Shown piece by piece: positions 26,183 through 34,756 of a stretch of DNA of 64,000 nucleotides. Source of the stretch: Rhodococcus qingshengii (GTDB taxonomy: Bacteria > Actinomycetota > Actinomycetes > Mycobacteriales > Mycobacteriaceae); the NCBI RefSeq assembly GCF_021025955.1, contig NZ_JAJNCL010000005.1:310001-374000 (forward strand), read 5' to 3'. The stretch's first letter is position 1. Every line of letters starts with the position of its first letter. A program made the position numbers and the translations under genes. The notes under the pieces were generated by a model. The model had not been told where the DNA came from. It did no database searches and saw only the letters and a program-made list of their open reading frames with translations.

Positions 26183-27394
26183 ATGACTCCCAATGCACGA
26201 CGGGGTTCGCTCGCCCGGGTGGAGGTGCCTTCGCGCACCGAGTTGTATGTGGACCGGCGGTTCCTTCCCTTGGCCGACCGCTTCTTCGCGATGTATCGCC
26301 AACCGCAACAAGGCGGCGGCGCGCTGGTCGTGTACCTGGGTGGCGAGAAAGTGCTCGATATCTGGGCCGGCAATGCCGATCGTGATCGGCGCTGGGACCA
26401 CGACACGGTGTCGCTGTCGTTCTCGACCGGCAAAGGCGTCGCCAGCACTGTTGTCCATCGGCTCGCCGAACGTGGACTCATCGACTACGACGCTCCGGTT
26501 GCTCAGTACTGGCCCGAATTCGGGGCGGCTGGCAAGGACAAGATCACCGTCCGTGAACTGATGTCGCATCGAGCGGGCCTTCACCGCGTTCGCGGCCTGA
26601 TGCCGCATCCCCTCGACCTGATGGACTACGACGAGGTTGTTGCCGCCCTGGCTGCCGAGAAGCCGGATTCGCGTCGGCTTCGAGGCCCCGGCTATCACGC
26701 TGTGACCTACGGGTGGTTGGTAGCCGAACTTGTGGCCAGGGTGTCCGGTCAGCCGTTCATCGACGTCGTACAAGCGGAGATAGCGAAGCCCCTCGGAGTC
26801 GACGAACTCTGGTACCGCGTACCCGAAACCGAGCGTCCACGGATTGCGAAGCTGTTTCCACATATCAACCCTGCTGGCTTGAACTGGGCCTTCGCTTCTA
26901 CCGTGCTCTCACACGTCGGTCCGACTCGCGGACTCGCGGAGGCCGCGATGCCGGACGGTTTCGACGTCATGGTGCGCAACCCGGCTGTCCACGACGCCGT
27001 CATGCCGGGCTGGAACGGAGTGTTCAGCGCGCGTGCTCTCGCGAAGATGTACGGCGCCATTGCGAACGGCGGTGTGATCGACGGGAAGCGGTTCCTGAAG
27101 GAATCGACCATCGACCAGATGTCGACCATCCAGACTCGCGATCGGGACTACGTGCTGGCGGTGCGGCCCAACTGGACTCTCGGTTACCACCCGCCGATCA
27201 TCGCCGCGCGGCGGCAGCCGCGTAATGCGATAGGCCACTACGGAGTCGGCGGTTCGGGTGCGTACGCGGACCTGTCCAGCGGACTCTCACTCGGTTTCAC
27301 CACCAACAGGTTGGGTAGTGCTGTGACAGCTCTCGGTGATCTTCGCCTTGCGAGGCTCGGTGCCGAGGCGCAGGAGTTGGTTCGTCGAATCTGA
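26183..27394 (+). CDS. Serine hydrolase, beta-lactamase-like (class C/EstB type)
   Basis: 403 aa from ATG 26183, chosen over GTG 26144 because GGAGG lies six bases upstream. The active-site SxxK is STGK in LSFSTGKGV. The second motif appears as YGW within HAVTYGWLVAE rather than YxN, and a Gly-rich C-terminal motif GHYGVGGSG replaces KTG. These changes are typical of esterases or peptidases of this fold rather than true beta-lactamases. No signal peptide. Substrate unknown. Dodecin follows 15 bp downstream. Confidence 0.85.
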   Translation: MTPNARRGSLARVEVPSRTELYVDRRFLPLADRFFAMYRQPQQGGGALVVYLGGEKVLDIWAGNADRDRRWDHDTVSLSFSTGKGVASTVVHRLAERGLIDYDAPVAQYWPEFGAAGKDKITVRELMSHRAGLHRVRGLMPHPLDLMDYDEVVAALAAEKPDSRRLRGPGYHAVTYGWLVAELVARVSGQPFIDVVQAEIAKPLGVDELWYRVPETERPRIAKLFPHINPAGLNWAFASTVLSHVGPTRGLAEAAMPDGFDVMVRNPAVHDAVMPGWNGVFSARALAKMYGAIANGGVIDGKRFLKESTIDQMSTIQTRDRDYVLAVRPNWTLGYHPPIIAARRQPRNAIGHYGVGGSGAYADLSSGLSLGFTTNRLGSAVTALGDLRLARLGAEAQELVRRI

Positions 27395-27409
27395 CACGAA
27401 GGGAATGCC

Positions 27410-27628
27410 ATGAGCAGCAACGTGTACCGGGTGACCGAGATCGTCGGCTCGTCCACTGAGAGCAGTGATGCGGCAATTCGCACCGCCATCGCCCGGGCGA
27501 ACGAGACGGTGCGCAACCTCGAATGGTTCGAGGTGGTGGAAACTCGCGGTCACATCGAGAACGGCGCCGTGGCGCATTTCCAGGTCACGTTGAAGGTCGG
27601 CTTCCGGCTCGACGGCGACGAATCTTGA
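27410..27628 (+). CDS. Dodecin (flavin-binding protein)
   Basis: 72 aa. The dodecin fold is recognisable from YRVTEIVGSSTESSDAAIRTAI and RNLEWFEVVETRGHIENG, including the aromatic residue (Trp38) that stacks on bound flavin. Dodecins form hollow dodecamers that store or buffer flavins or flavin-like cofactors. It lies between the serine hydrolase and the toroid protein, probably in one transcript. Confidence 0.92.
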   Translation: MSSNVYRVTEIVGSSTESSDAAIRTAIARANETVRNLEWFEVVETRGHIENGAVAHFQVTLKVGFRLDGDES

Positions 27629-27638
27629 GTCGTCATTC

Positions 27639-28520
27639 ATGAGTGTTGATCTCAGGGCGGCCGTCGGGTTCATGGCGGGACATGCCAGGGCTCTCGATCG
27701 GTATCGACTGAATTTGATTCTCGGACAGGGTGACCGGGCCGCGGCTTGTGCGGCCGTGGACGGTTATCGCAACCAGGACGGTGGGTACGGCTGGGGACTC
27801 GAACCGGATCTCCGCTCGGCAACCAGCCAACCTGGCGGAGCGCTGCATGCCTTCGAAGCCTTTGCGGACATCGGAACGCCGACGCCCAGAGCGGTCGAGC
27901 TGTGCGATTGGTTGCAGACGAATTCGCTGGCAGGCGGCGGTTTGCCGTTAGCCTTCCCGATCGCCGACCCGGCCGGTTGTGCGCCCTTCTGGGTGGATGC
28001 GGATCCGACGACGCCGTCGTTGCAGATCACCAGCATCGTGTGTGCTGCAGCGACTCGCGTCGCCGAATTCGACGAGGCCGTTGCCGAACATCCGTGGTTC
28101 GCCTCTGCCGTTCGATATTGCCTCGACGCGATCGACGGGGCGGATTCTCTGCATGCCCTCGAGTTGGCCTTTGCCTTGCAGTTTCTCGACGCGGTACACA
28201 GCACGGCCCCCGAGGTGTCGTCGTTGGTGAATGCACTGGGTAAACGAATCCCGGCCGACGGCCTGGTTCACGTGGACGGGGGAGCCGAGGGCGAGTTCAT
28301 GCGGCCCCTCGATTTCTCACCGCTTCCCGGTGGCCCGACCCGCGCGTTGTTCGAGGCATCAGTGATCGAGTCCGAACTGTCTGCGCTCGCTGCGCGACAA
28401 CATGACGACGGCGGTTGGGCGGTGGATTTCGACAGCTATTCGCCCGCCGCTGCGTTGGAATGGCGAGGTCACGCCACCGTGCAGGCTGTATGGCTGCTGA
28501 AGCGCAATGGGGTGATCTGA
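27639..28520 (+). CDS. Alpha/alpha-toroid (terpene cyclase/prenyltransferase-like) hypothetical protein
   Basis: 293 aa. Repeats with QDGGYGWGLEPD near the start and HDDGGWAVDFD near the end resemble the QW-type motifs of squalene-cyclase and prenyltransferase toroids. The DxDD-type catalytic motif of cyclases is not seen, so enzymatic cyclisation is doubtful. Similar proteins occur widely in actinobacteria without known function. It follows dodecin by 10 bp. Confidence 0.7.
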   Translation: MSVDLRAAVGFMAGHARALDRYRLNLILGQGDRAAACAAVDGYRNQDGGYGWGLEPDLRSATSQPGGALHAFEAFADIGTPTPRAVELCDWLQTNSLAGGGLPLAFPIADPAGCAPFWVDADPTTPSLQITSIVCAAATRVAEFDEAVAEHPWFASAVRYCLDAIDGADSLHALELAFALQFLDAVHSTAPEVSSLVNALGKRIPADGLVHVDGGAEGEFMRPLDFSPLPGGPTRALFEASVIESELSALAARQHDDGGWAVDFDSYSPAAALEWRGHATVQAVWLLKRNGVI

Positions 28521-28540
28521 AAACGATTCTCGCGCCAAAT

Positions 28541-28554
28541 TGGAACACGTTATA
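28541..28554. promoter_or_regulatory. KstR-type operator motif upstream of the fprB-like gene
   Basis: TGGAACACGTTATA fits the published KstR consensus TnnAACnnGTTnnA at every fixed position. It lies 48 bp upstream of the ATG at 28602. KstR is the TetR-type repressor of cholesterol catabolism in Rhodococcus and Mycobacterium. The match is by eye to a short consensus. Confidence 0.5.
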
Positions 28555-28601
28555 GTCTGGGAATCAGTTCGTGCTTCGTGTTTCAGGGATAGGGGAATGT
28601 C

Positions 28602-30284
28602 ATGGCGTATGTAATCACGCAGCCGTGCTGCAACGACGCCTCGTGTGTTGACGTGTGTCCGGTCAATTGCATTCACCCGACACCGGACGAAGCTCCGTTC
28701 GCGACCACCGAAATGCTTTACATCGATCCCGACACCTGCATCGATTGTGGTGCGTGTGTGGACGAATGCCCGGTCGAGGCGATCTTCCCGGACAACGAAC
28801 TCGACGAGGACGACGCGCCGTACCTGCAGATGAACGCGTCGTACTTCGAGAAGCATCCGATGGGCCCGGATTGGCCCGAGCCGATCACGATGGCCAAGAT
28901 CGATCCCGAACTGGGAACGCTGAAAGTGGCGATCGTCGGCTCCGGCCCGGCCGCCTGCTACGCGGCGATGGAACTGACCGGCAAGCCTCGCGTCGAGGTC
29001 GACATGTTCGATCGACTTCCCACTCCATACGGATTGGTGCGCGCCGGCGTGGCTCCGGATCATCCCGGAACCAAAGGGGTCACCGATCAGTTCCGCGCCG
29101 TCGTCGCGAAGAAGACTGTGCGCTGCCACTTCAACGTCGAGGTGGGCACCCACATCTCGCATTCGGAACTCTTGGACCATCACCACGCAGTGATCTACGC
29201 GGTAGGCGCTGCCGGGGATCGCAAGCTCGAGATCCCGGGCGAGGATCTGCCGGGAAGTCACGCTGCCACCGAGTTCGTCGCCTGGTACAACGGCCACCCG
29301 GGATACGCCGATCGGACTTTCGATCTGTCCGGCGAGCGAGCGGTGATCGTCGGAAACGGCAACGTCGCACTCGACGTCGCACGCATCCTGGTGACCGACC
29401 CTGACCAGCTTGCGAAGACGGACCTCGCCGAGCATGCATTGGAAGCGCTGCGTAACAGCAAGATTCGTGAGGTCGTCATTCTCGGGCGTCGTGGGCCGGC
29501 GCAGGCCGCGTACACCAATCCCGAACTGTTGGCGCTCGGACAGATGGCGAACGTGGACGTAGTGGTCGACCCGATCGAAGCCGAACTCGACGAGGCCAGT
29601 CAGGCGTTCGTGGAAAGCGATGCCGCGGAGCCGTCCGTCCTGCTCAAGGTCAAGCAGGCGCAGGAATTTGCTTCACGTACCGCAGATCCTTCTCGCAAGC
29701 GGATCGTTCTCCGGTTCCTCACCTCTCCCGTCGAGGTCCTCGGCGACGGTGCAGTCTCACAGGTGCGGATCGTGAAAAACGAATTGGTGGCAACGCCGAC
29801 CGGTCAGCTTTCCGCCCGGCCTACCGAAACCGAAGAGACGATCGACACTTCACTGGTGCTTCGGTCGGTCGGATACCGCGGCACACCGATGGCCGACTTG
29901 CCCTTCGACGACGCTCGCGGCGTAATCCCCAACGAGAACGGCAGAGTAGTCGACACCGAGACCGGCACGCCGATCCCGGGTGTCTACGTCGCAGGTTGGA
30001 TCAAGCGCGGACCGACTGGCGTGATCGGCACCAACAAGTACTGCTCCGCCGAGACCGTGTCGATGATCTTCGACGACTTCGCTGGTGGGCGCCTCGCCAC
30101 CCCGACCGAGGATGCCGACAAGTTGCAGGTTTTGTTGGCAGACCGGTCGCCGGATCAGGTGGACTATCAAGGTTGGCAGCGTATCGACAAGGCAGAACGC
30201 GCATCCGGTGCCGCAACCGGACGACCGCGAACCAAACTCATCTCCATCGAATCCATGTTGGCGGCTGCCCGCTGCGAGGGATAG
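28602..30284 (+). CDS. fprB: Fused ferredoxin and ferredoxin-NADP reductase (FprB-like)
   Basis: 560 aa. Residues 1-75 are a ferredoxin with two clusters: CCNDASCVDVCPVNC and CIDCGACVDECP. The rest is an adrenodoxin-reductase-type flavoprotein with FAD motif VGSGPAACYAA and NADP motif VGNGNVALDVAR, ending with the GWIKRGPTGVIGTNK block typical of the family. Such proteins pass electrons from NADPH through FAD to Fe-S partners, for example P450s or Rieske oxygenases. The KstR-like motif upstream suggests supply of electrons to steroid oxygenases. Monocistronic. Confidence 0.93.
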   Translation: MAYVITQPCCNDASCVDVCPVNCIHPTPDEAPFATTEMLYIDPDTCIDCGACVDECPVEAIFPDNELDEDDAPYLQMNASYFEKHPMGPDWPEPITMAKIDPELGTLKVAIVGSGPAACYAAMELTGKPRVEVDMFDRLPTPYGLVRAGVAPDHPGTKGVTDQFRAVVAKKTVRCHFNVEVGTHISHSELLDHHHAVIYAVGAAGDRKLEIPGEDLPGSHAATEFVAWYNGHPGYADRTFDLSGERAVIVGNGNVALDVARILVTDPDQLAKTDLAEHALEALRNSKIREVVILGRRGPAQAAYTNPELLALGQMANVDVVVDPIEAELDEASQAFVESDAAEPSVLLKVKQAQEFASRTADPSRKRIVLRFLTSPVEVLGDGAVSQVRIVKNELVATPTGQLSARPTETEETIDTSLVLRSVGYRGTPMADLPFDDARGVIPNENGRVVDTETGTPIPGVYVAGWIKRGPTGVIGTNKYCSAETVSMIFDDFAGGRLATPTEDADKLQVLLADRSPDQVDYQGWQRIDKAERASGAATGRPRTKLISIESMLAAARCEG

Positions 30285-30413
30285 CAACGTTTGGGCGAAC
30301 ATCCGAATTGCTCGATTGCCGCTTTTGTGTGTTAATGACTATGGAAATGTGCGGTTTGCTCTCTTTGGCGTGCTCGGGTGTGTAGGTGTGCTCCCAGAGG
30401 GCGCGTCCGAATG

Positions 30414-30459
30414 GTGCATCGGCATCGGTACCAGGCGGGTATCGATGCCGGCCGTGCAC
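30414..30459 (+). promoter_or_regulatory. Long hairpin in the leader of the L,D-transpeptidase gene
   Basis: CGGCATCGGTACC (30420-30432) pairs with GGTATCGATGCCG (30438-30450) over 13 bp with one G-U pair and a 5-nt loop; outer GTGCA/TGCAC can extend it. A second short stem, CCACGT/ACGTGG, lies at 30463-30478. It ends about 40 nt before the start codon and has no U tract. It may be a regulatory leader or a DNA operator. Confidence 0.4.
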
Positions 30460-30500
30460 GATCCACGTGAGTACGTGGTCAGTCGAGCGAAGGTAGTGAC

Positions 30501-31424
30501 ATGGTCAGCAAAAAGGGTCGTCGGACGTCACGGGTTGCCGTGGCAATCGTCGGAGCAGTGGCCGCCGGCCTCGCTCTGGCCGGACCCTCCGCGGCTGTTC
30601 CGCTCTTTCCCGGTGGACCCGACATTCCGTTGCCGGTGATCCCCGGCGTTCCGTACCTCGACCCGGCAATTCCGGTTCCGGGCATCCTGGGTACGCCGAT
30701 CCAGGCGCCCATCGGCGTCCCCAACTTCTCTGCACCGTCGCTCAACCCGTCCGCGGGCGAGACCGTCGGCATCGCACAGCCGATCATCATTCGATTCAAC
30801 GAGGCCGTCGGCGACCGTGCGACGGCTGAACGCGCTATTCGCGTGACCACCGATCCGCCGGTCGAGGGCAGCTTCTACTGGATCAACGACAGTCAGGTCC
30901 GTTGGAAGCCGGCACAGTTCTGGCCGGCGAACATCTCCGTGACCGTCGACGCCGGTGATTCGCACTCCACGTTCAACATCGGTGATGCGCTCGTCACGGT
31001 CGCGGACGACAACACCAAGCAGGTCACCGTCACCCGCAACGGCGAGGTCGTGCGCACCATGCCGACGTCGTTCGGCAAGCCGGGCCACGAAACACCGAAC
31101 GGCACGTACATCGTCGGCGAGCAGCTGCGCGACATGTACATGGATTCGTCCACGTACGGCGTTCCGATCGATTCTCCCGAGGGTTACCGCACCTACGTCG
31201 AGTACGCGACGCGAATTTCCTACAGTGGCATCTTCGTCCATGCAGCTCCGTGGTCGGTTGCGCAACAAGGTTTCACCAACGTCAGCCACGGCTGCCTCAA
31301 TGTCAGCACCGAGGACGCCAAGTGGTTCTTCGAGAACGCAGGCAAGGGCGACCCGGTGATCGTGCAGAACACCGCAGGTGGAGTCCTCAGTGGCGCCGAC
31401 GGATTGGGTGACTGGAACCGCTAG
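30501..31424 (+). CDS. Secreted L,D-transpeptidase (YkuD domain)
   Basis: 307 aa. A basic N-terminus and hydrophobic signal peptide end near SAAV. A Pro-rich segment (about 35-75) leads to an Ig-like domain (about 80-155, ending WPANISVTVDAG). The YkuD domain (about 160-290) carries HxxX SHGCLN with His263 and catalytic Cys265. These enzymes make 3-3 cross-links in the peptidoglycan of mycolic-acid bacteria and are the targets of carbapenems. There is no lipobox, unlike some mycobacterial paralogs, so the protein may be released or held by non-covalent contacts. Confidence 0.92.
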   Translation: MVSKKGRRTSRVAVAIVGAVAAGLALAGPSAAVPLFPGGPDIPLPVIPGVPYLDPAIPVPGILGTPIQAPIGVPNFSAPSLNPSAGETVGIAQPIIIRFNEAVGDRATAERAIRVTTDPPVEGSFYWINDSQVRWKPAQFWPANISVTVDAGDSHSTFNIGDALVTVADDNTKQVTVTRNGEVVRTMPTSFGKPGHETPNGTYIVGEQLRDMYMDSSTYGVPIDSPEGYRTYVEYATRISYSGIFVHAAPWSVAQQGFTNVSHGCLNVSTEDAKWFFENAGKGDPVIVQNTAGGVLSGADGLGDWNR

Positions 31425-31436
31425 ACGCAGTCGACG

Positions 31437-31475
31437 AAGGCCCTGTGCGAGAAGTATTCGCGCAGGGCCTTTTTC
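31437..31475 (+). terminator. Rho-independent terminator after the L,D-transpeptidase gene
   Basis: A 14-bp stem (AAGGCCCTGTGCGA / TCGCGCAGGGCCTT, one G-U) with a 7-nt loop is followed by a run of T. It lies 12 bp after the stop and separates this gene from the ugp-type operon. Confidence 0.88.
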
Positions 31476-31543
31476 GTGTCGCGTTCAGCTCGAGTGTCTT
31501 GTACGTTCACCATTCATTCGTTGCGGGCGGTCAGACTGCCTCA

Positions 31544-32473
31544 GTGAGATCGAGTCCGGAAAGAACGCTGCCCACTTCAGGCAAGCCAGGTCTGTGGGGC
31601 AGACCATGGCGTGACTACGCGCTCTTTGCGCTCTTGGTTGGCCCCAATCTCGCGTTGCTGATCTTGTTCACCTATCGCCCGCTGGTGGACAACATCCGAC
31701 TTTCGTTCTTCGACTGGAACATTGCAGACCCGAAGGCGACGTTCATCGGGCTGAGCAACTACCGCGAGTGGTTCGGACGAAGCGACACCTGGCAGATCGT
31801 CACCAACACAGTGGTATTCACGCTGGTCACAGTCGTGGGTTCGATGGCCATCGGTTTGGCGTTGGCCATGCTGCTCGACCGCAAGCTCGTCGGGCGAAAC
31901 CTGGTCCGGTCGGCCATCTTCGCGCCGTTCGTGATCTCCGGTGCAGCGATCGGTGTCGCGTTTCAGTTCGTCTTCGACCCCAACTTCGGCCTGATTCAGG
32001 ATCTCCTGCATCGCGTCGGACTTCAATCGCCCGACTTCTATCAGGATCCCCACTGGGCGTTGTTCATGGTGACGGTGACATACATGTGGAAGAACCTCGG
32101 CTACACGTTTGTCATCTATCTCGCTGCGCTGCAGGGAGTTCGGCAAGAATTGAACGAAGCCGCCGAAATCGACGGCGCCAAGCCGTGGACCAAGTTTCGC
32201 CGGGTGCTCCTACCTCAGTTGCGCCCGACGACGTTTTTCCTCTCCATCACCGTCATGCTCAACTCGCTCCAGGTCTTCGACATCATCAACGTCATGACCC
32301 GAGGTGGCCCGCTGGGGACAGGGACGACGACGATGGTCTACCAGGTGTACAACGAGACGTTCCGAAACTTCCGGGCGGGATACGGCGCGACGGTTGCCAC
32401 CATCATGTTCCTGATCCTGCTGATCATCACTGTCTACCAGGTTCGTGCCATGGATCGGGGAGAAGAGAAATGA
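31544..32473 (+). CDS. ugpA: Carbohydrate/glycerol-phosphate ABC transporter permease (UgpA-like)
   Basis: About 309 aa from GTG 31544; the longer frame from 31445 starts inside the terminator stem and is rejected, but the exact start is uncertain. Six hydrophobic helices are visible, with the MalF/UgpA-type EAA loop NEAAEIDGAKPWTKFRRVLLP. The first gene of a four-gene operon whose order (A, E, B, C) matches mycobacterial ugpAEBC, where glycerophosphodiesters such as glycerophosphocholine are imported. Other sugars are possible since this family is broad. Confidence 0.82.
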   Translation: MRSSPERTLPTSGKPGLWGRPWRDYALFALLVGPNLALLILFTYRPLVDNIRLSFFDWNIADPKATFIGLSNYREWFGRSDTWQIVTNTVVFTLVTVVGSMAIGLALAMLLDRKLVGRNLVRSAIFAPFVISGAAIGVAFQFVFDPNFGLIQDLLHRVGLQSPDFYQDPHWALFMVTVTYMWKNLGYTFVIYLAALQGVRQELNEAAEIDGAKPWTKFRRVLLPQLRPTTFFLSITVMLNSLQVFDIINVMTRGGPLGTGTTTMVYQVYNETFRNFRAGYGATVATIMFLILLIITVYQVRAMDRGEEK

Positions 32474-33372
32474 CAGCGGTAGAGGAAAAGAAAAGCGCTG
32501 CTCCGACTTCCGTCGTCCGACCCGGACCGGACCGCAAGAACCTGGACCGGCGTGAGGTCGGTGTGAAGATCCTCGGGTACGCGGCAATGGTGATCGCCTT
32601 GGTCATCATCGTCCTGCCGCTCTACTGGATCGTGATGACCTCGTTCAAGGAGCGCCCGGAGATCTACACGCAGCCGGCAACGTGGTGGCCGTCGTCGCTG
32701 CATCCCGAAAACTATTCCGAAGCAACCACATCGGTCCCGTTCTGGATGTTTCTGCGGAACTCGATAGTGATAACGACGATCCTGTCCGCGGCGAAGTTCG
32801 TTCTGGGGACTCTCAGTGCCTACGGGTTGGTGTTTCTGCGCTTCCCGGGGAAGAACTTCGTCTTTCTCGGCATCATCGCAGCGTTGATGGTTCCGAATCA
32901 GATCACCGTGATCTCGAACTACGCGCTCGTAGCAGAGTGGGGGTGGCGTAACACGTTCCAGGGCATCATAGTTCCGCTCGCGGGTGTAGCCTTCGGTACG
33001 TTCCTCATGCGCAACCATTTCCTCTCGATCCCTTCGGAGATCATCGAGGCGGCGCGGATGGACGGCGCCGGCCACTGGCGGCTGCTCTGGCGCGTGGTGC
33101 TTCCCGTGTCGGGGCCGACGATGGTGGCGTTCGGCATCATCACGGTGGTGAACGAATGGAACGAGTACCTGTGGCCGTTCCTCATGTCCGACGATTCCTC
33201 GGTAGCGCCGCTGCCGATCGGATTGACCCAACTGCAGAACAACGACGGACTCACCAACTGGGGTCCCGTCATGGCAGGAACGGTGCTGACGATGCTACCG
33301 ATCCTGGTGATTTTCCTTCTGCTGCAACGACACATGATCAAGGGCCTCACCTCCGGTGCGGTCAAGGGCTGA
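32470..33372 (+). CDS. ugpE: Carbohydrate/glycerol-phosphate ABC transporter permease (UgpE-like)
   Basis: 300 aa from ATG 32470, overlapping the ugpA stop as ATGA. The N-terminal 40 residues are polar, then six helices follow. The EAA loop is EAARMDGAGHWRLLWRVVLP, typical of MalG/UgpE permeases. Forms the membrane channel with the preceding permease. An in-frame extension upstream is a shadow of ugpA. Confidence 0.88.
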   Translation: MTAVEEKKSAAPTSVVRPGPDRKNLDRREVGVKILGYAAMVIALVIIVLPLYWIVMTSFKERPEIYTQPATWWPSSLHPENYSEATTSVPFWMFLRNSIVITTILSAAKFVLGTLSAYGLVFLRFPGKNFVFLGIIAALMVPNQITVISNYALVAEWGWRNTFQGIIVPLAGVAFGTFLMRNHFLSIPSEIIEAARMDGAGHWRLLWRVVLPVSGPTMVAFGIITVVNEWNEYLWPFLMSDDSSVAPLPIGLTQLQNNDGLTNWGPVMAGTVLTMLPILVIFLLLQRHMIKGLTSGAVKG

Positions 33373-33409
33373 CAGCTTTCCCGTCACATTTCTTTTTCGA
33401 GGAGCAGTA

Positions 33410-34741
33410 ATGGCAAACATGAACAGGCGCGGATTCTTGAGCCTCGGCGGCGCAATCGCCGCCGGCGCCGCACTGACCGCGTGCGCGGGTTCCGGCGGGT
33501 CAAGCGCTGATGCTGCGGGAACATCCGGTGCTGCGGGTGATTCCAACACCATCACTTTCTGGTCGAACCACCCGGGTAAGTCCACCGACGTGGAGAAGGA
33601 ACTGATCAACCGCTTCCAGGCCAAGTACCCGGACCTGAAGGTCAACTTGGTGGACGGCGGCAAGAACTACGAAGAGGTGGCACAGAAGTTCAACGCTGCC
33701 CTCTCCGGTGGAGATGTTCCCGATGTGGTTGTGCTGTCGGATGTCTGGTGGTTCAACTACGCACTGGCCGGGGCGATCGAGCCGCTCGACGGACTCTTCT
33801 CCGAGGTGGGCGTCGACTCGGCCGACTACGTCGATTCGCTGCTCGCCGACTACCTTTTCCAGGGTAAGCACTACGCGCTTCCCTACGCCCGGTCGACGCC
33901 GTTGTTCTACTACAACAAGGCGGTCTGGTCGCAGGCCGGTCTTCCCGATCGTGGGCCGGCAACGTGGCAGGAGTTCGACGAGTGGGGACCAGAGTTGCAG
34001 AAGGTAGTGGGCAACGGCAAGTTGGCACACGGGTGGGGCAACGCGAAGGATTACCTCGGCTGGACCTACGAAGGCCCCATCTGGACGTTCGGCGGCTCGT
34101 ACTCCGACCAGTGGAATCTGCAGCTCGACAACGAGAAGACCATTGCCGCAGGGCAGTTCCTCTCCAGCATGATTCACGACAAGAAGTACGCCGCGGTCTC
34201 CACCGACATCGCAAACGAATTCGGTACCGGCATTCTGGCGTCGACCATCGCGTCGACGGGTGATCTGTCCGGCATCAAGAAGACTGCGAACTTCGACTTC
34301 GGCACCGCTTTCCTCCCCGCCGTGGACGGAACTCCCGGTTGCCCCACCGGCGGCGCCGGGCTCGCCATCCCGTCGAAGATCTCCGATCAGCGGAAGAAGA
34401 ACGCGCTCAAGTTCATCGACTTCATCACCAATGGTGAGAACACGGCGTACTTCTCGCAGAACGTCGGCTACATGCCGGTCCGCAAGTCGGCAACGTCGGA
34501 GCCGAGCATGAAGGCGTTCCTCGACGCGAACCCCAACTCCCGTACCGCGGTGGATCAGCTTGCGCGCACGCGCTCGCAGGACTACGCACGCGTGTTCGTC
34601 CCGGGCGGCGATCAGATCATCGGCACCGGACTCGAGCAGATCGCTCTCCAGAAGGCCGACGTCGCATCGACATTCGCCGGCGTCGCGACCCAGTTGCAGC
34701 AGATCATCGACCGGCAGATCACCCCCAAGCTGCCGAAGTAG
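33410..34741 (+). CDS. ugpB: Solute-binding lipoprotein of the ugp-type transporter
   Basis: 443 aa from ATG 33410, with GAGGAG six bases upstream. The N-terminus combines a twin-arginine motif (NRRGFLS) and a lipobox ending LTAC, so it is probably exported folded and then acylated. The mature part is a family-1 extracellular binding protein (TITFWSNHPG, LPYARSTPLFYYNKAVW). Gene order suggests a glycerophosphodiester or related ligand; the binding residues were not checked against UgpB. Confidence 0.85.
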   Translation: MANMNRRGFLSLGGAIAAGAALTACAGSGGSSADAAGTSGAAGDSNTITFWSNHPGKSTDVEKELINRFQAKYPDLKVNLVDGGKNYEEVAQKFNAALSGGDVPDVVVLSDVWWFNYALAGAIEPLDGLFSEVGVDSADYVDSLLADYLFQGKHYALPYARSTPLFYYNKAVWSQAGLPDRGPATWQEFDEWGPELQKVVGNGKLAHGWGNAKDYLGWTYEGPIWTFGGSYSDQWNLQLDNEKTIAAGQFLSSMIHDKKYAAVSTDIANEFGTGILASTIASTGDLSGIKKTANFDFGTAFLPAVDGTPGCPTGGAGLAIPSKISDQRKKNALKFIDFITNGENTAYFSQNVGYMPVRKSATSEPSMKAFLDANPNSRTAVDQLARTRSQDYARVFVPGGDQIIGTGLEQIALQKADVASTFAGVATQLQQIIDRQITPKLPK

Positions 34742-34756
34742 TAGGAGAGAACACTC

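Noticed and set aside
26183-27394. Assignment as an antibiotic-hydrolysing class C beta-lactamase
   Set aside because: There is no signal peptide, and the YxN and KTG motifs are replaced; an esterase or peptidase role is more likely.
30414-30478. c-di-AMP (ydaO-type) riboswitch in front of the L,D-transpeptidase
   Set aside because: The hairpin is short and none of the conserved ydaO core sequences can be found.
31768-32469. N-terminal extension of the UgpE permease into ugpA
   Set aside because: The extension is a shadow of ugpA; ATG 32470 with the ATGA overlap gives a normal-length permease.
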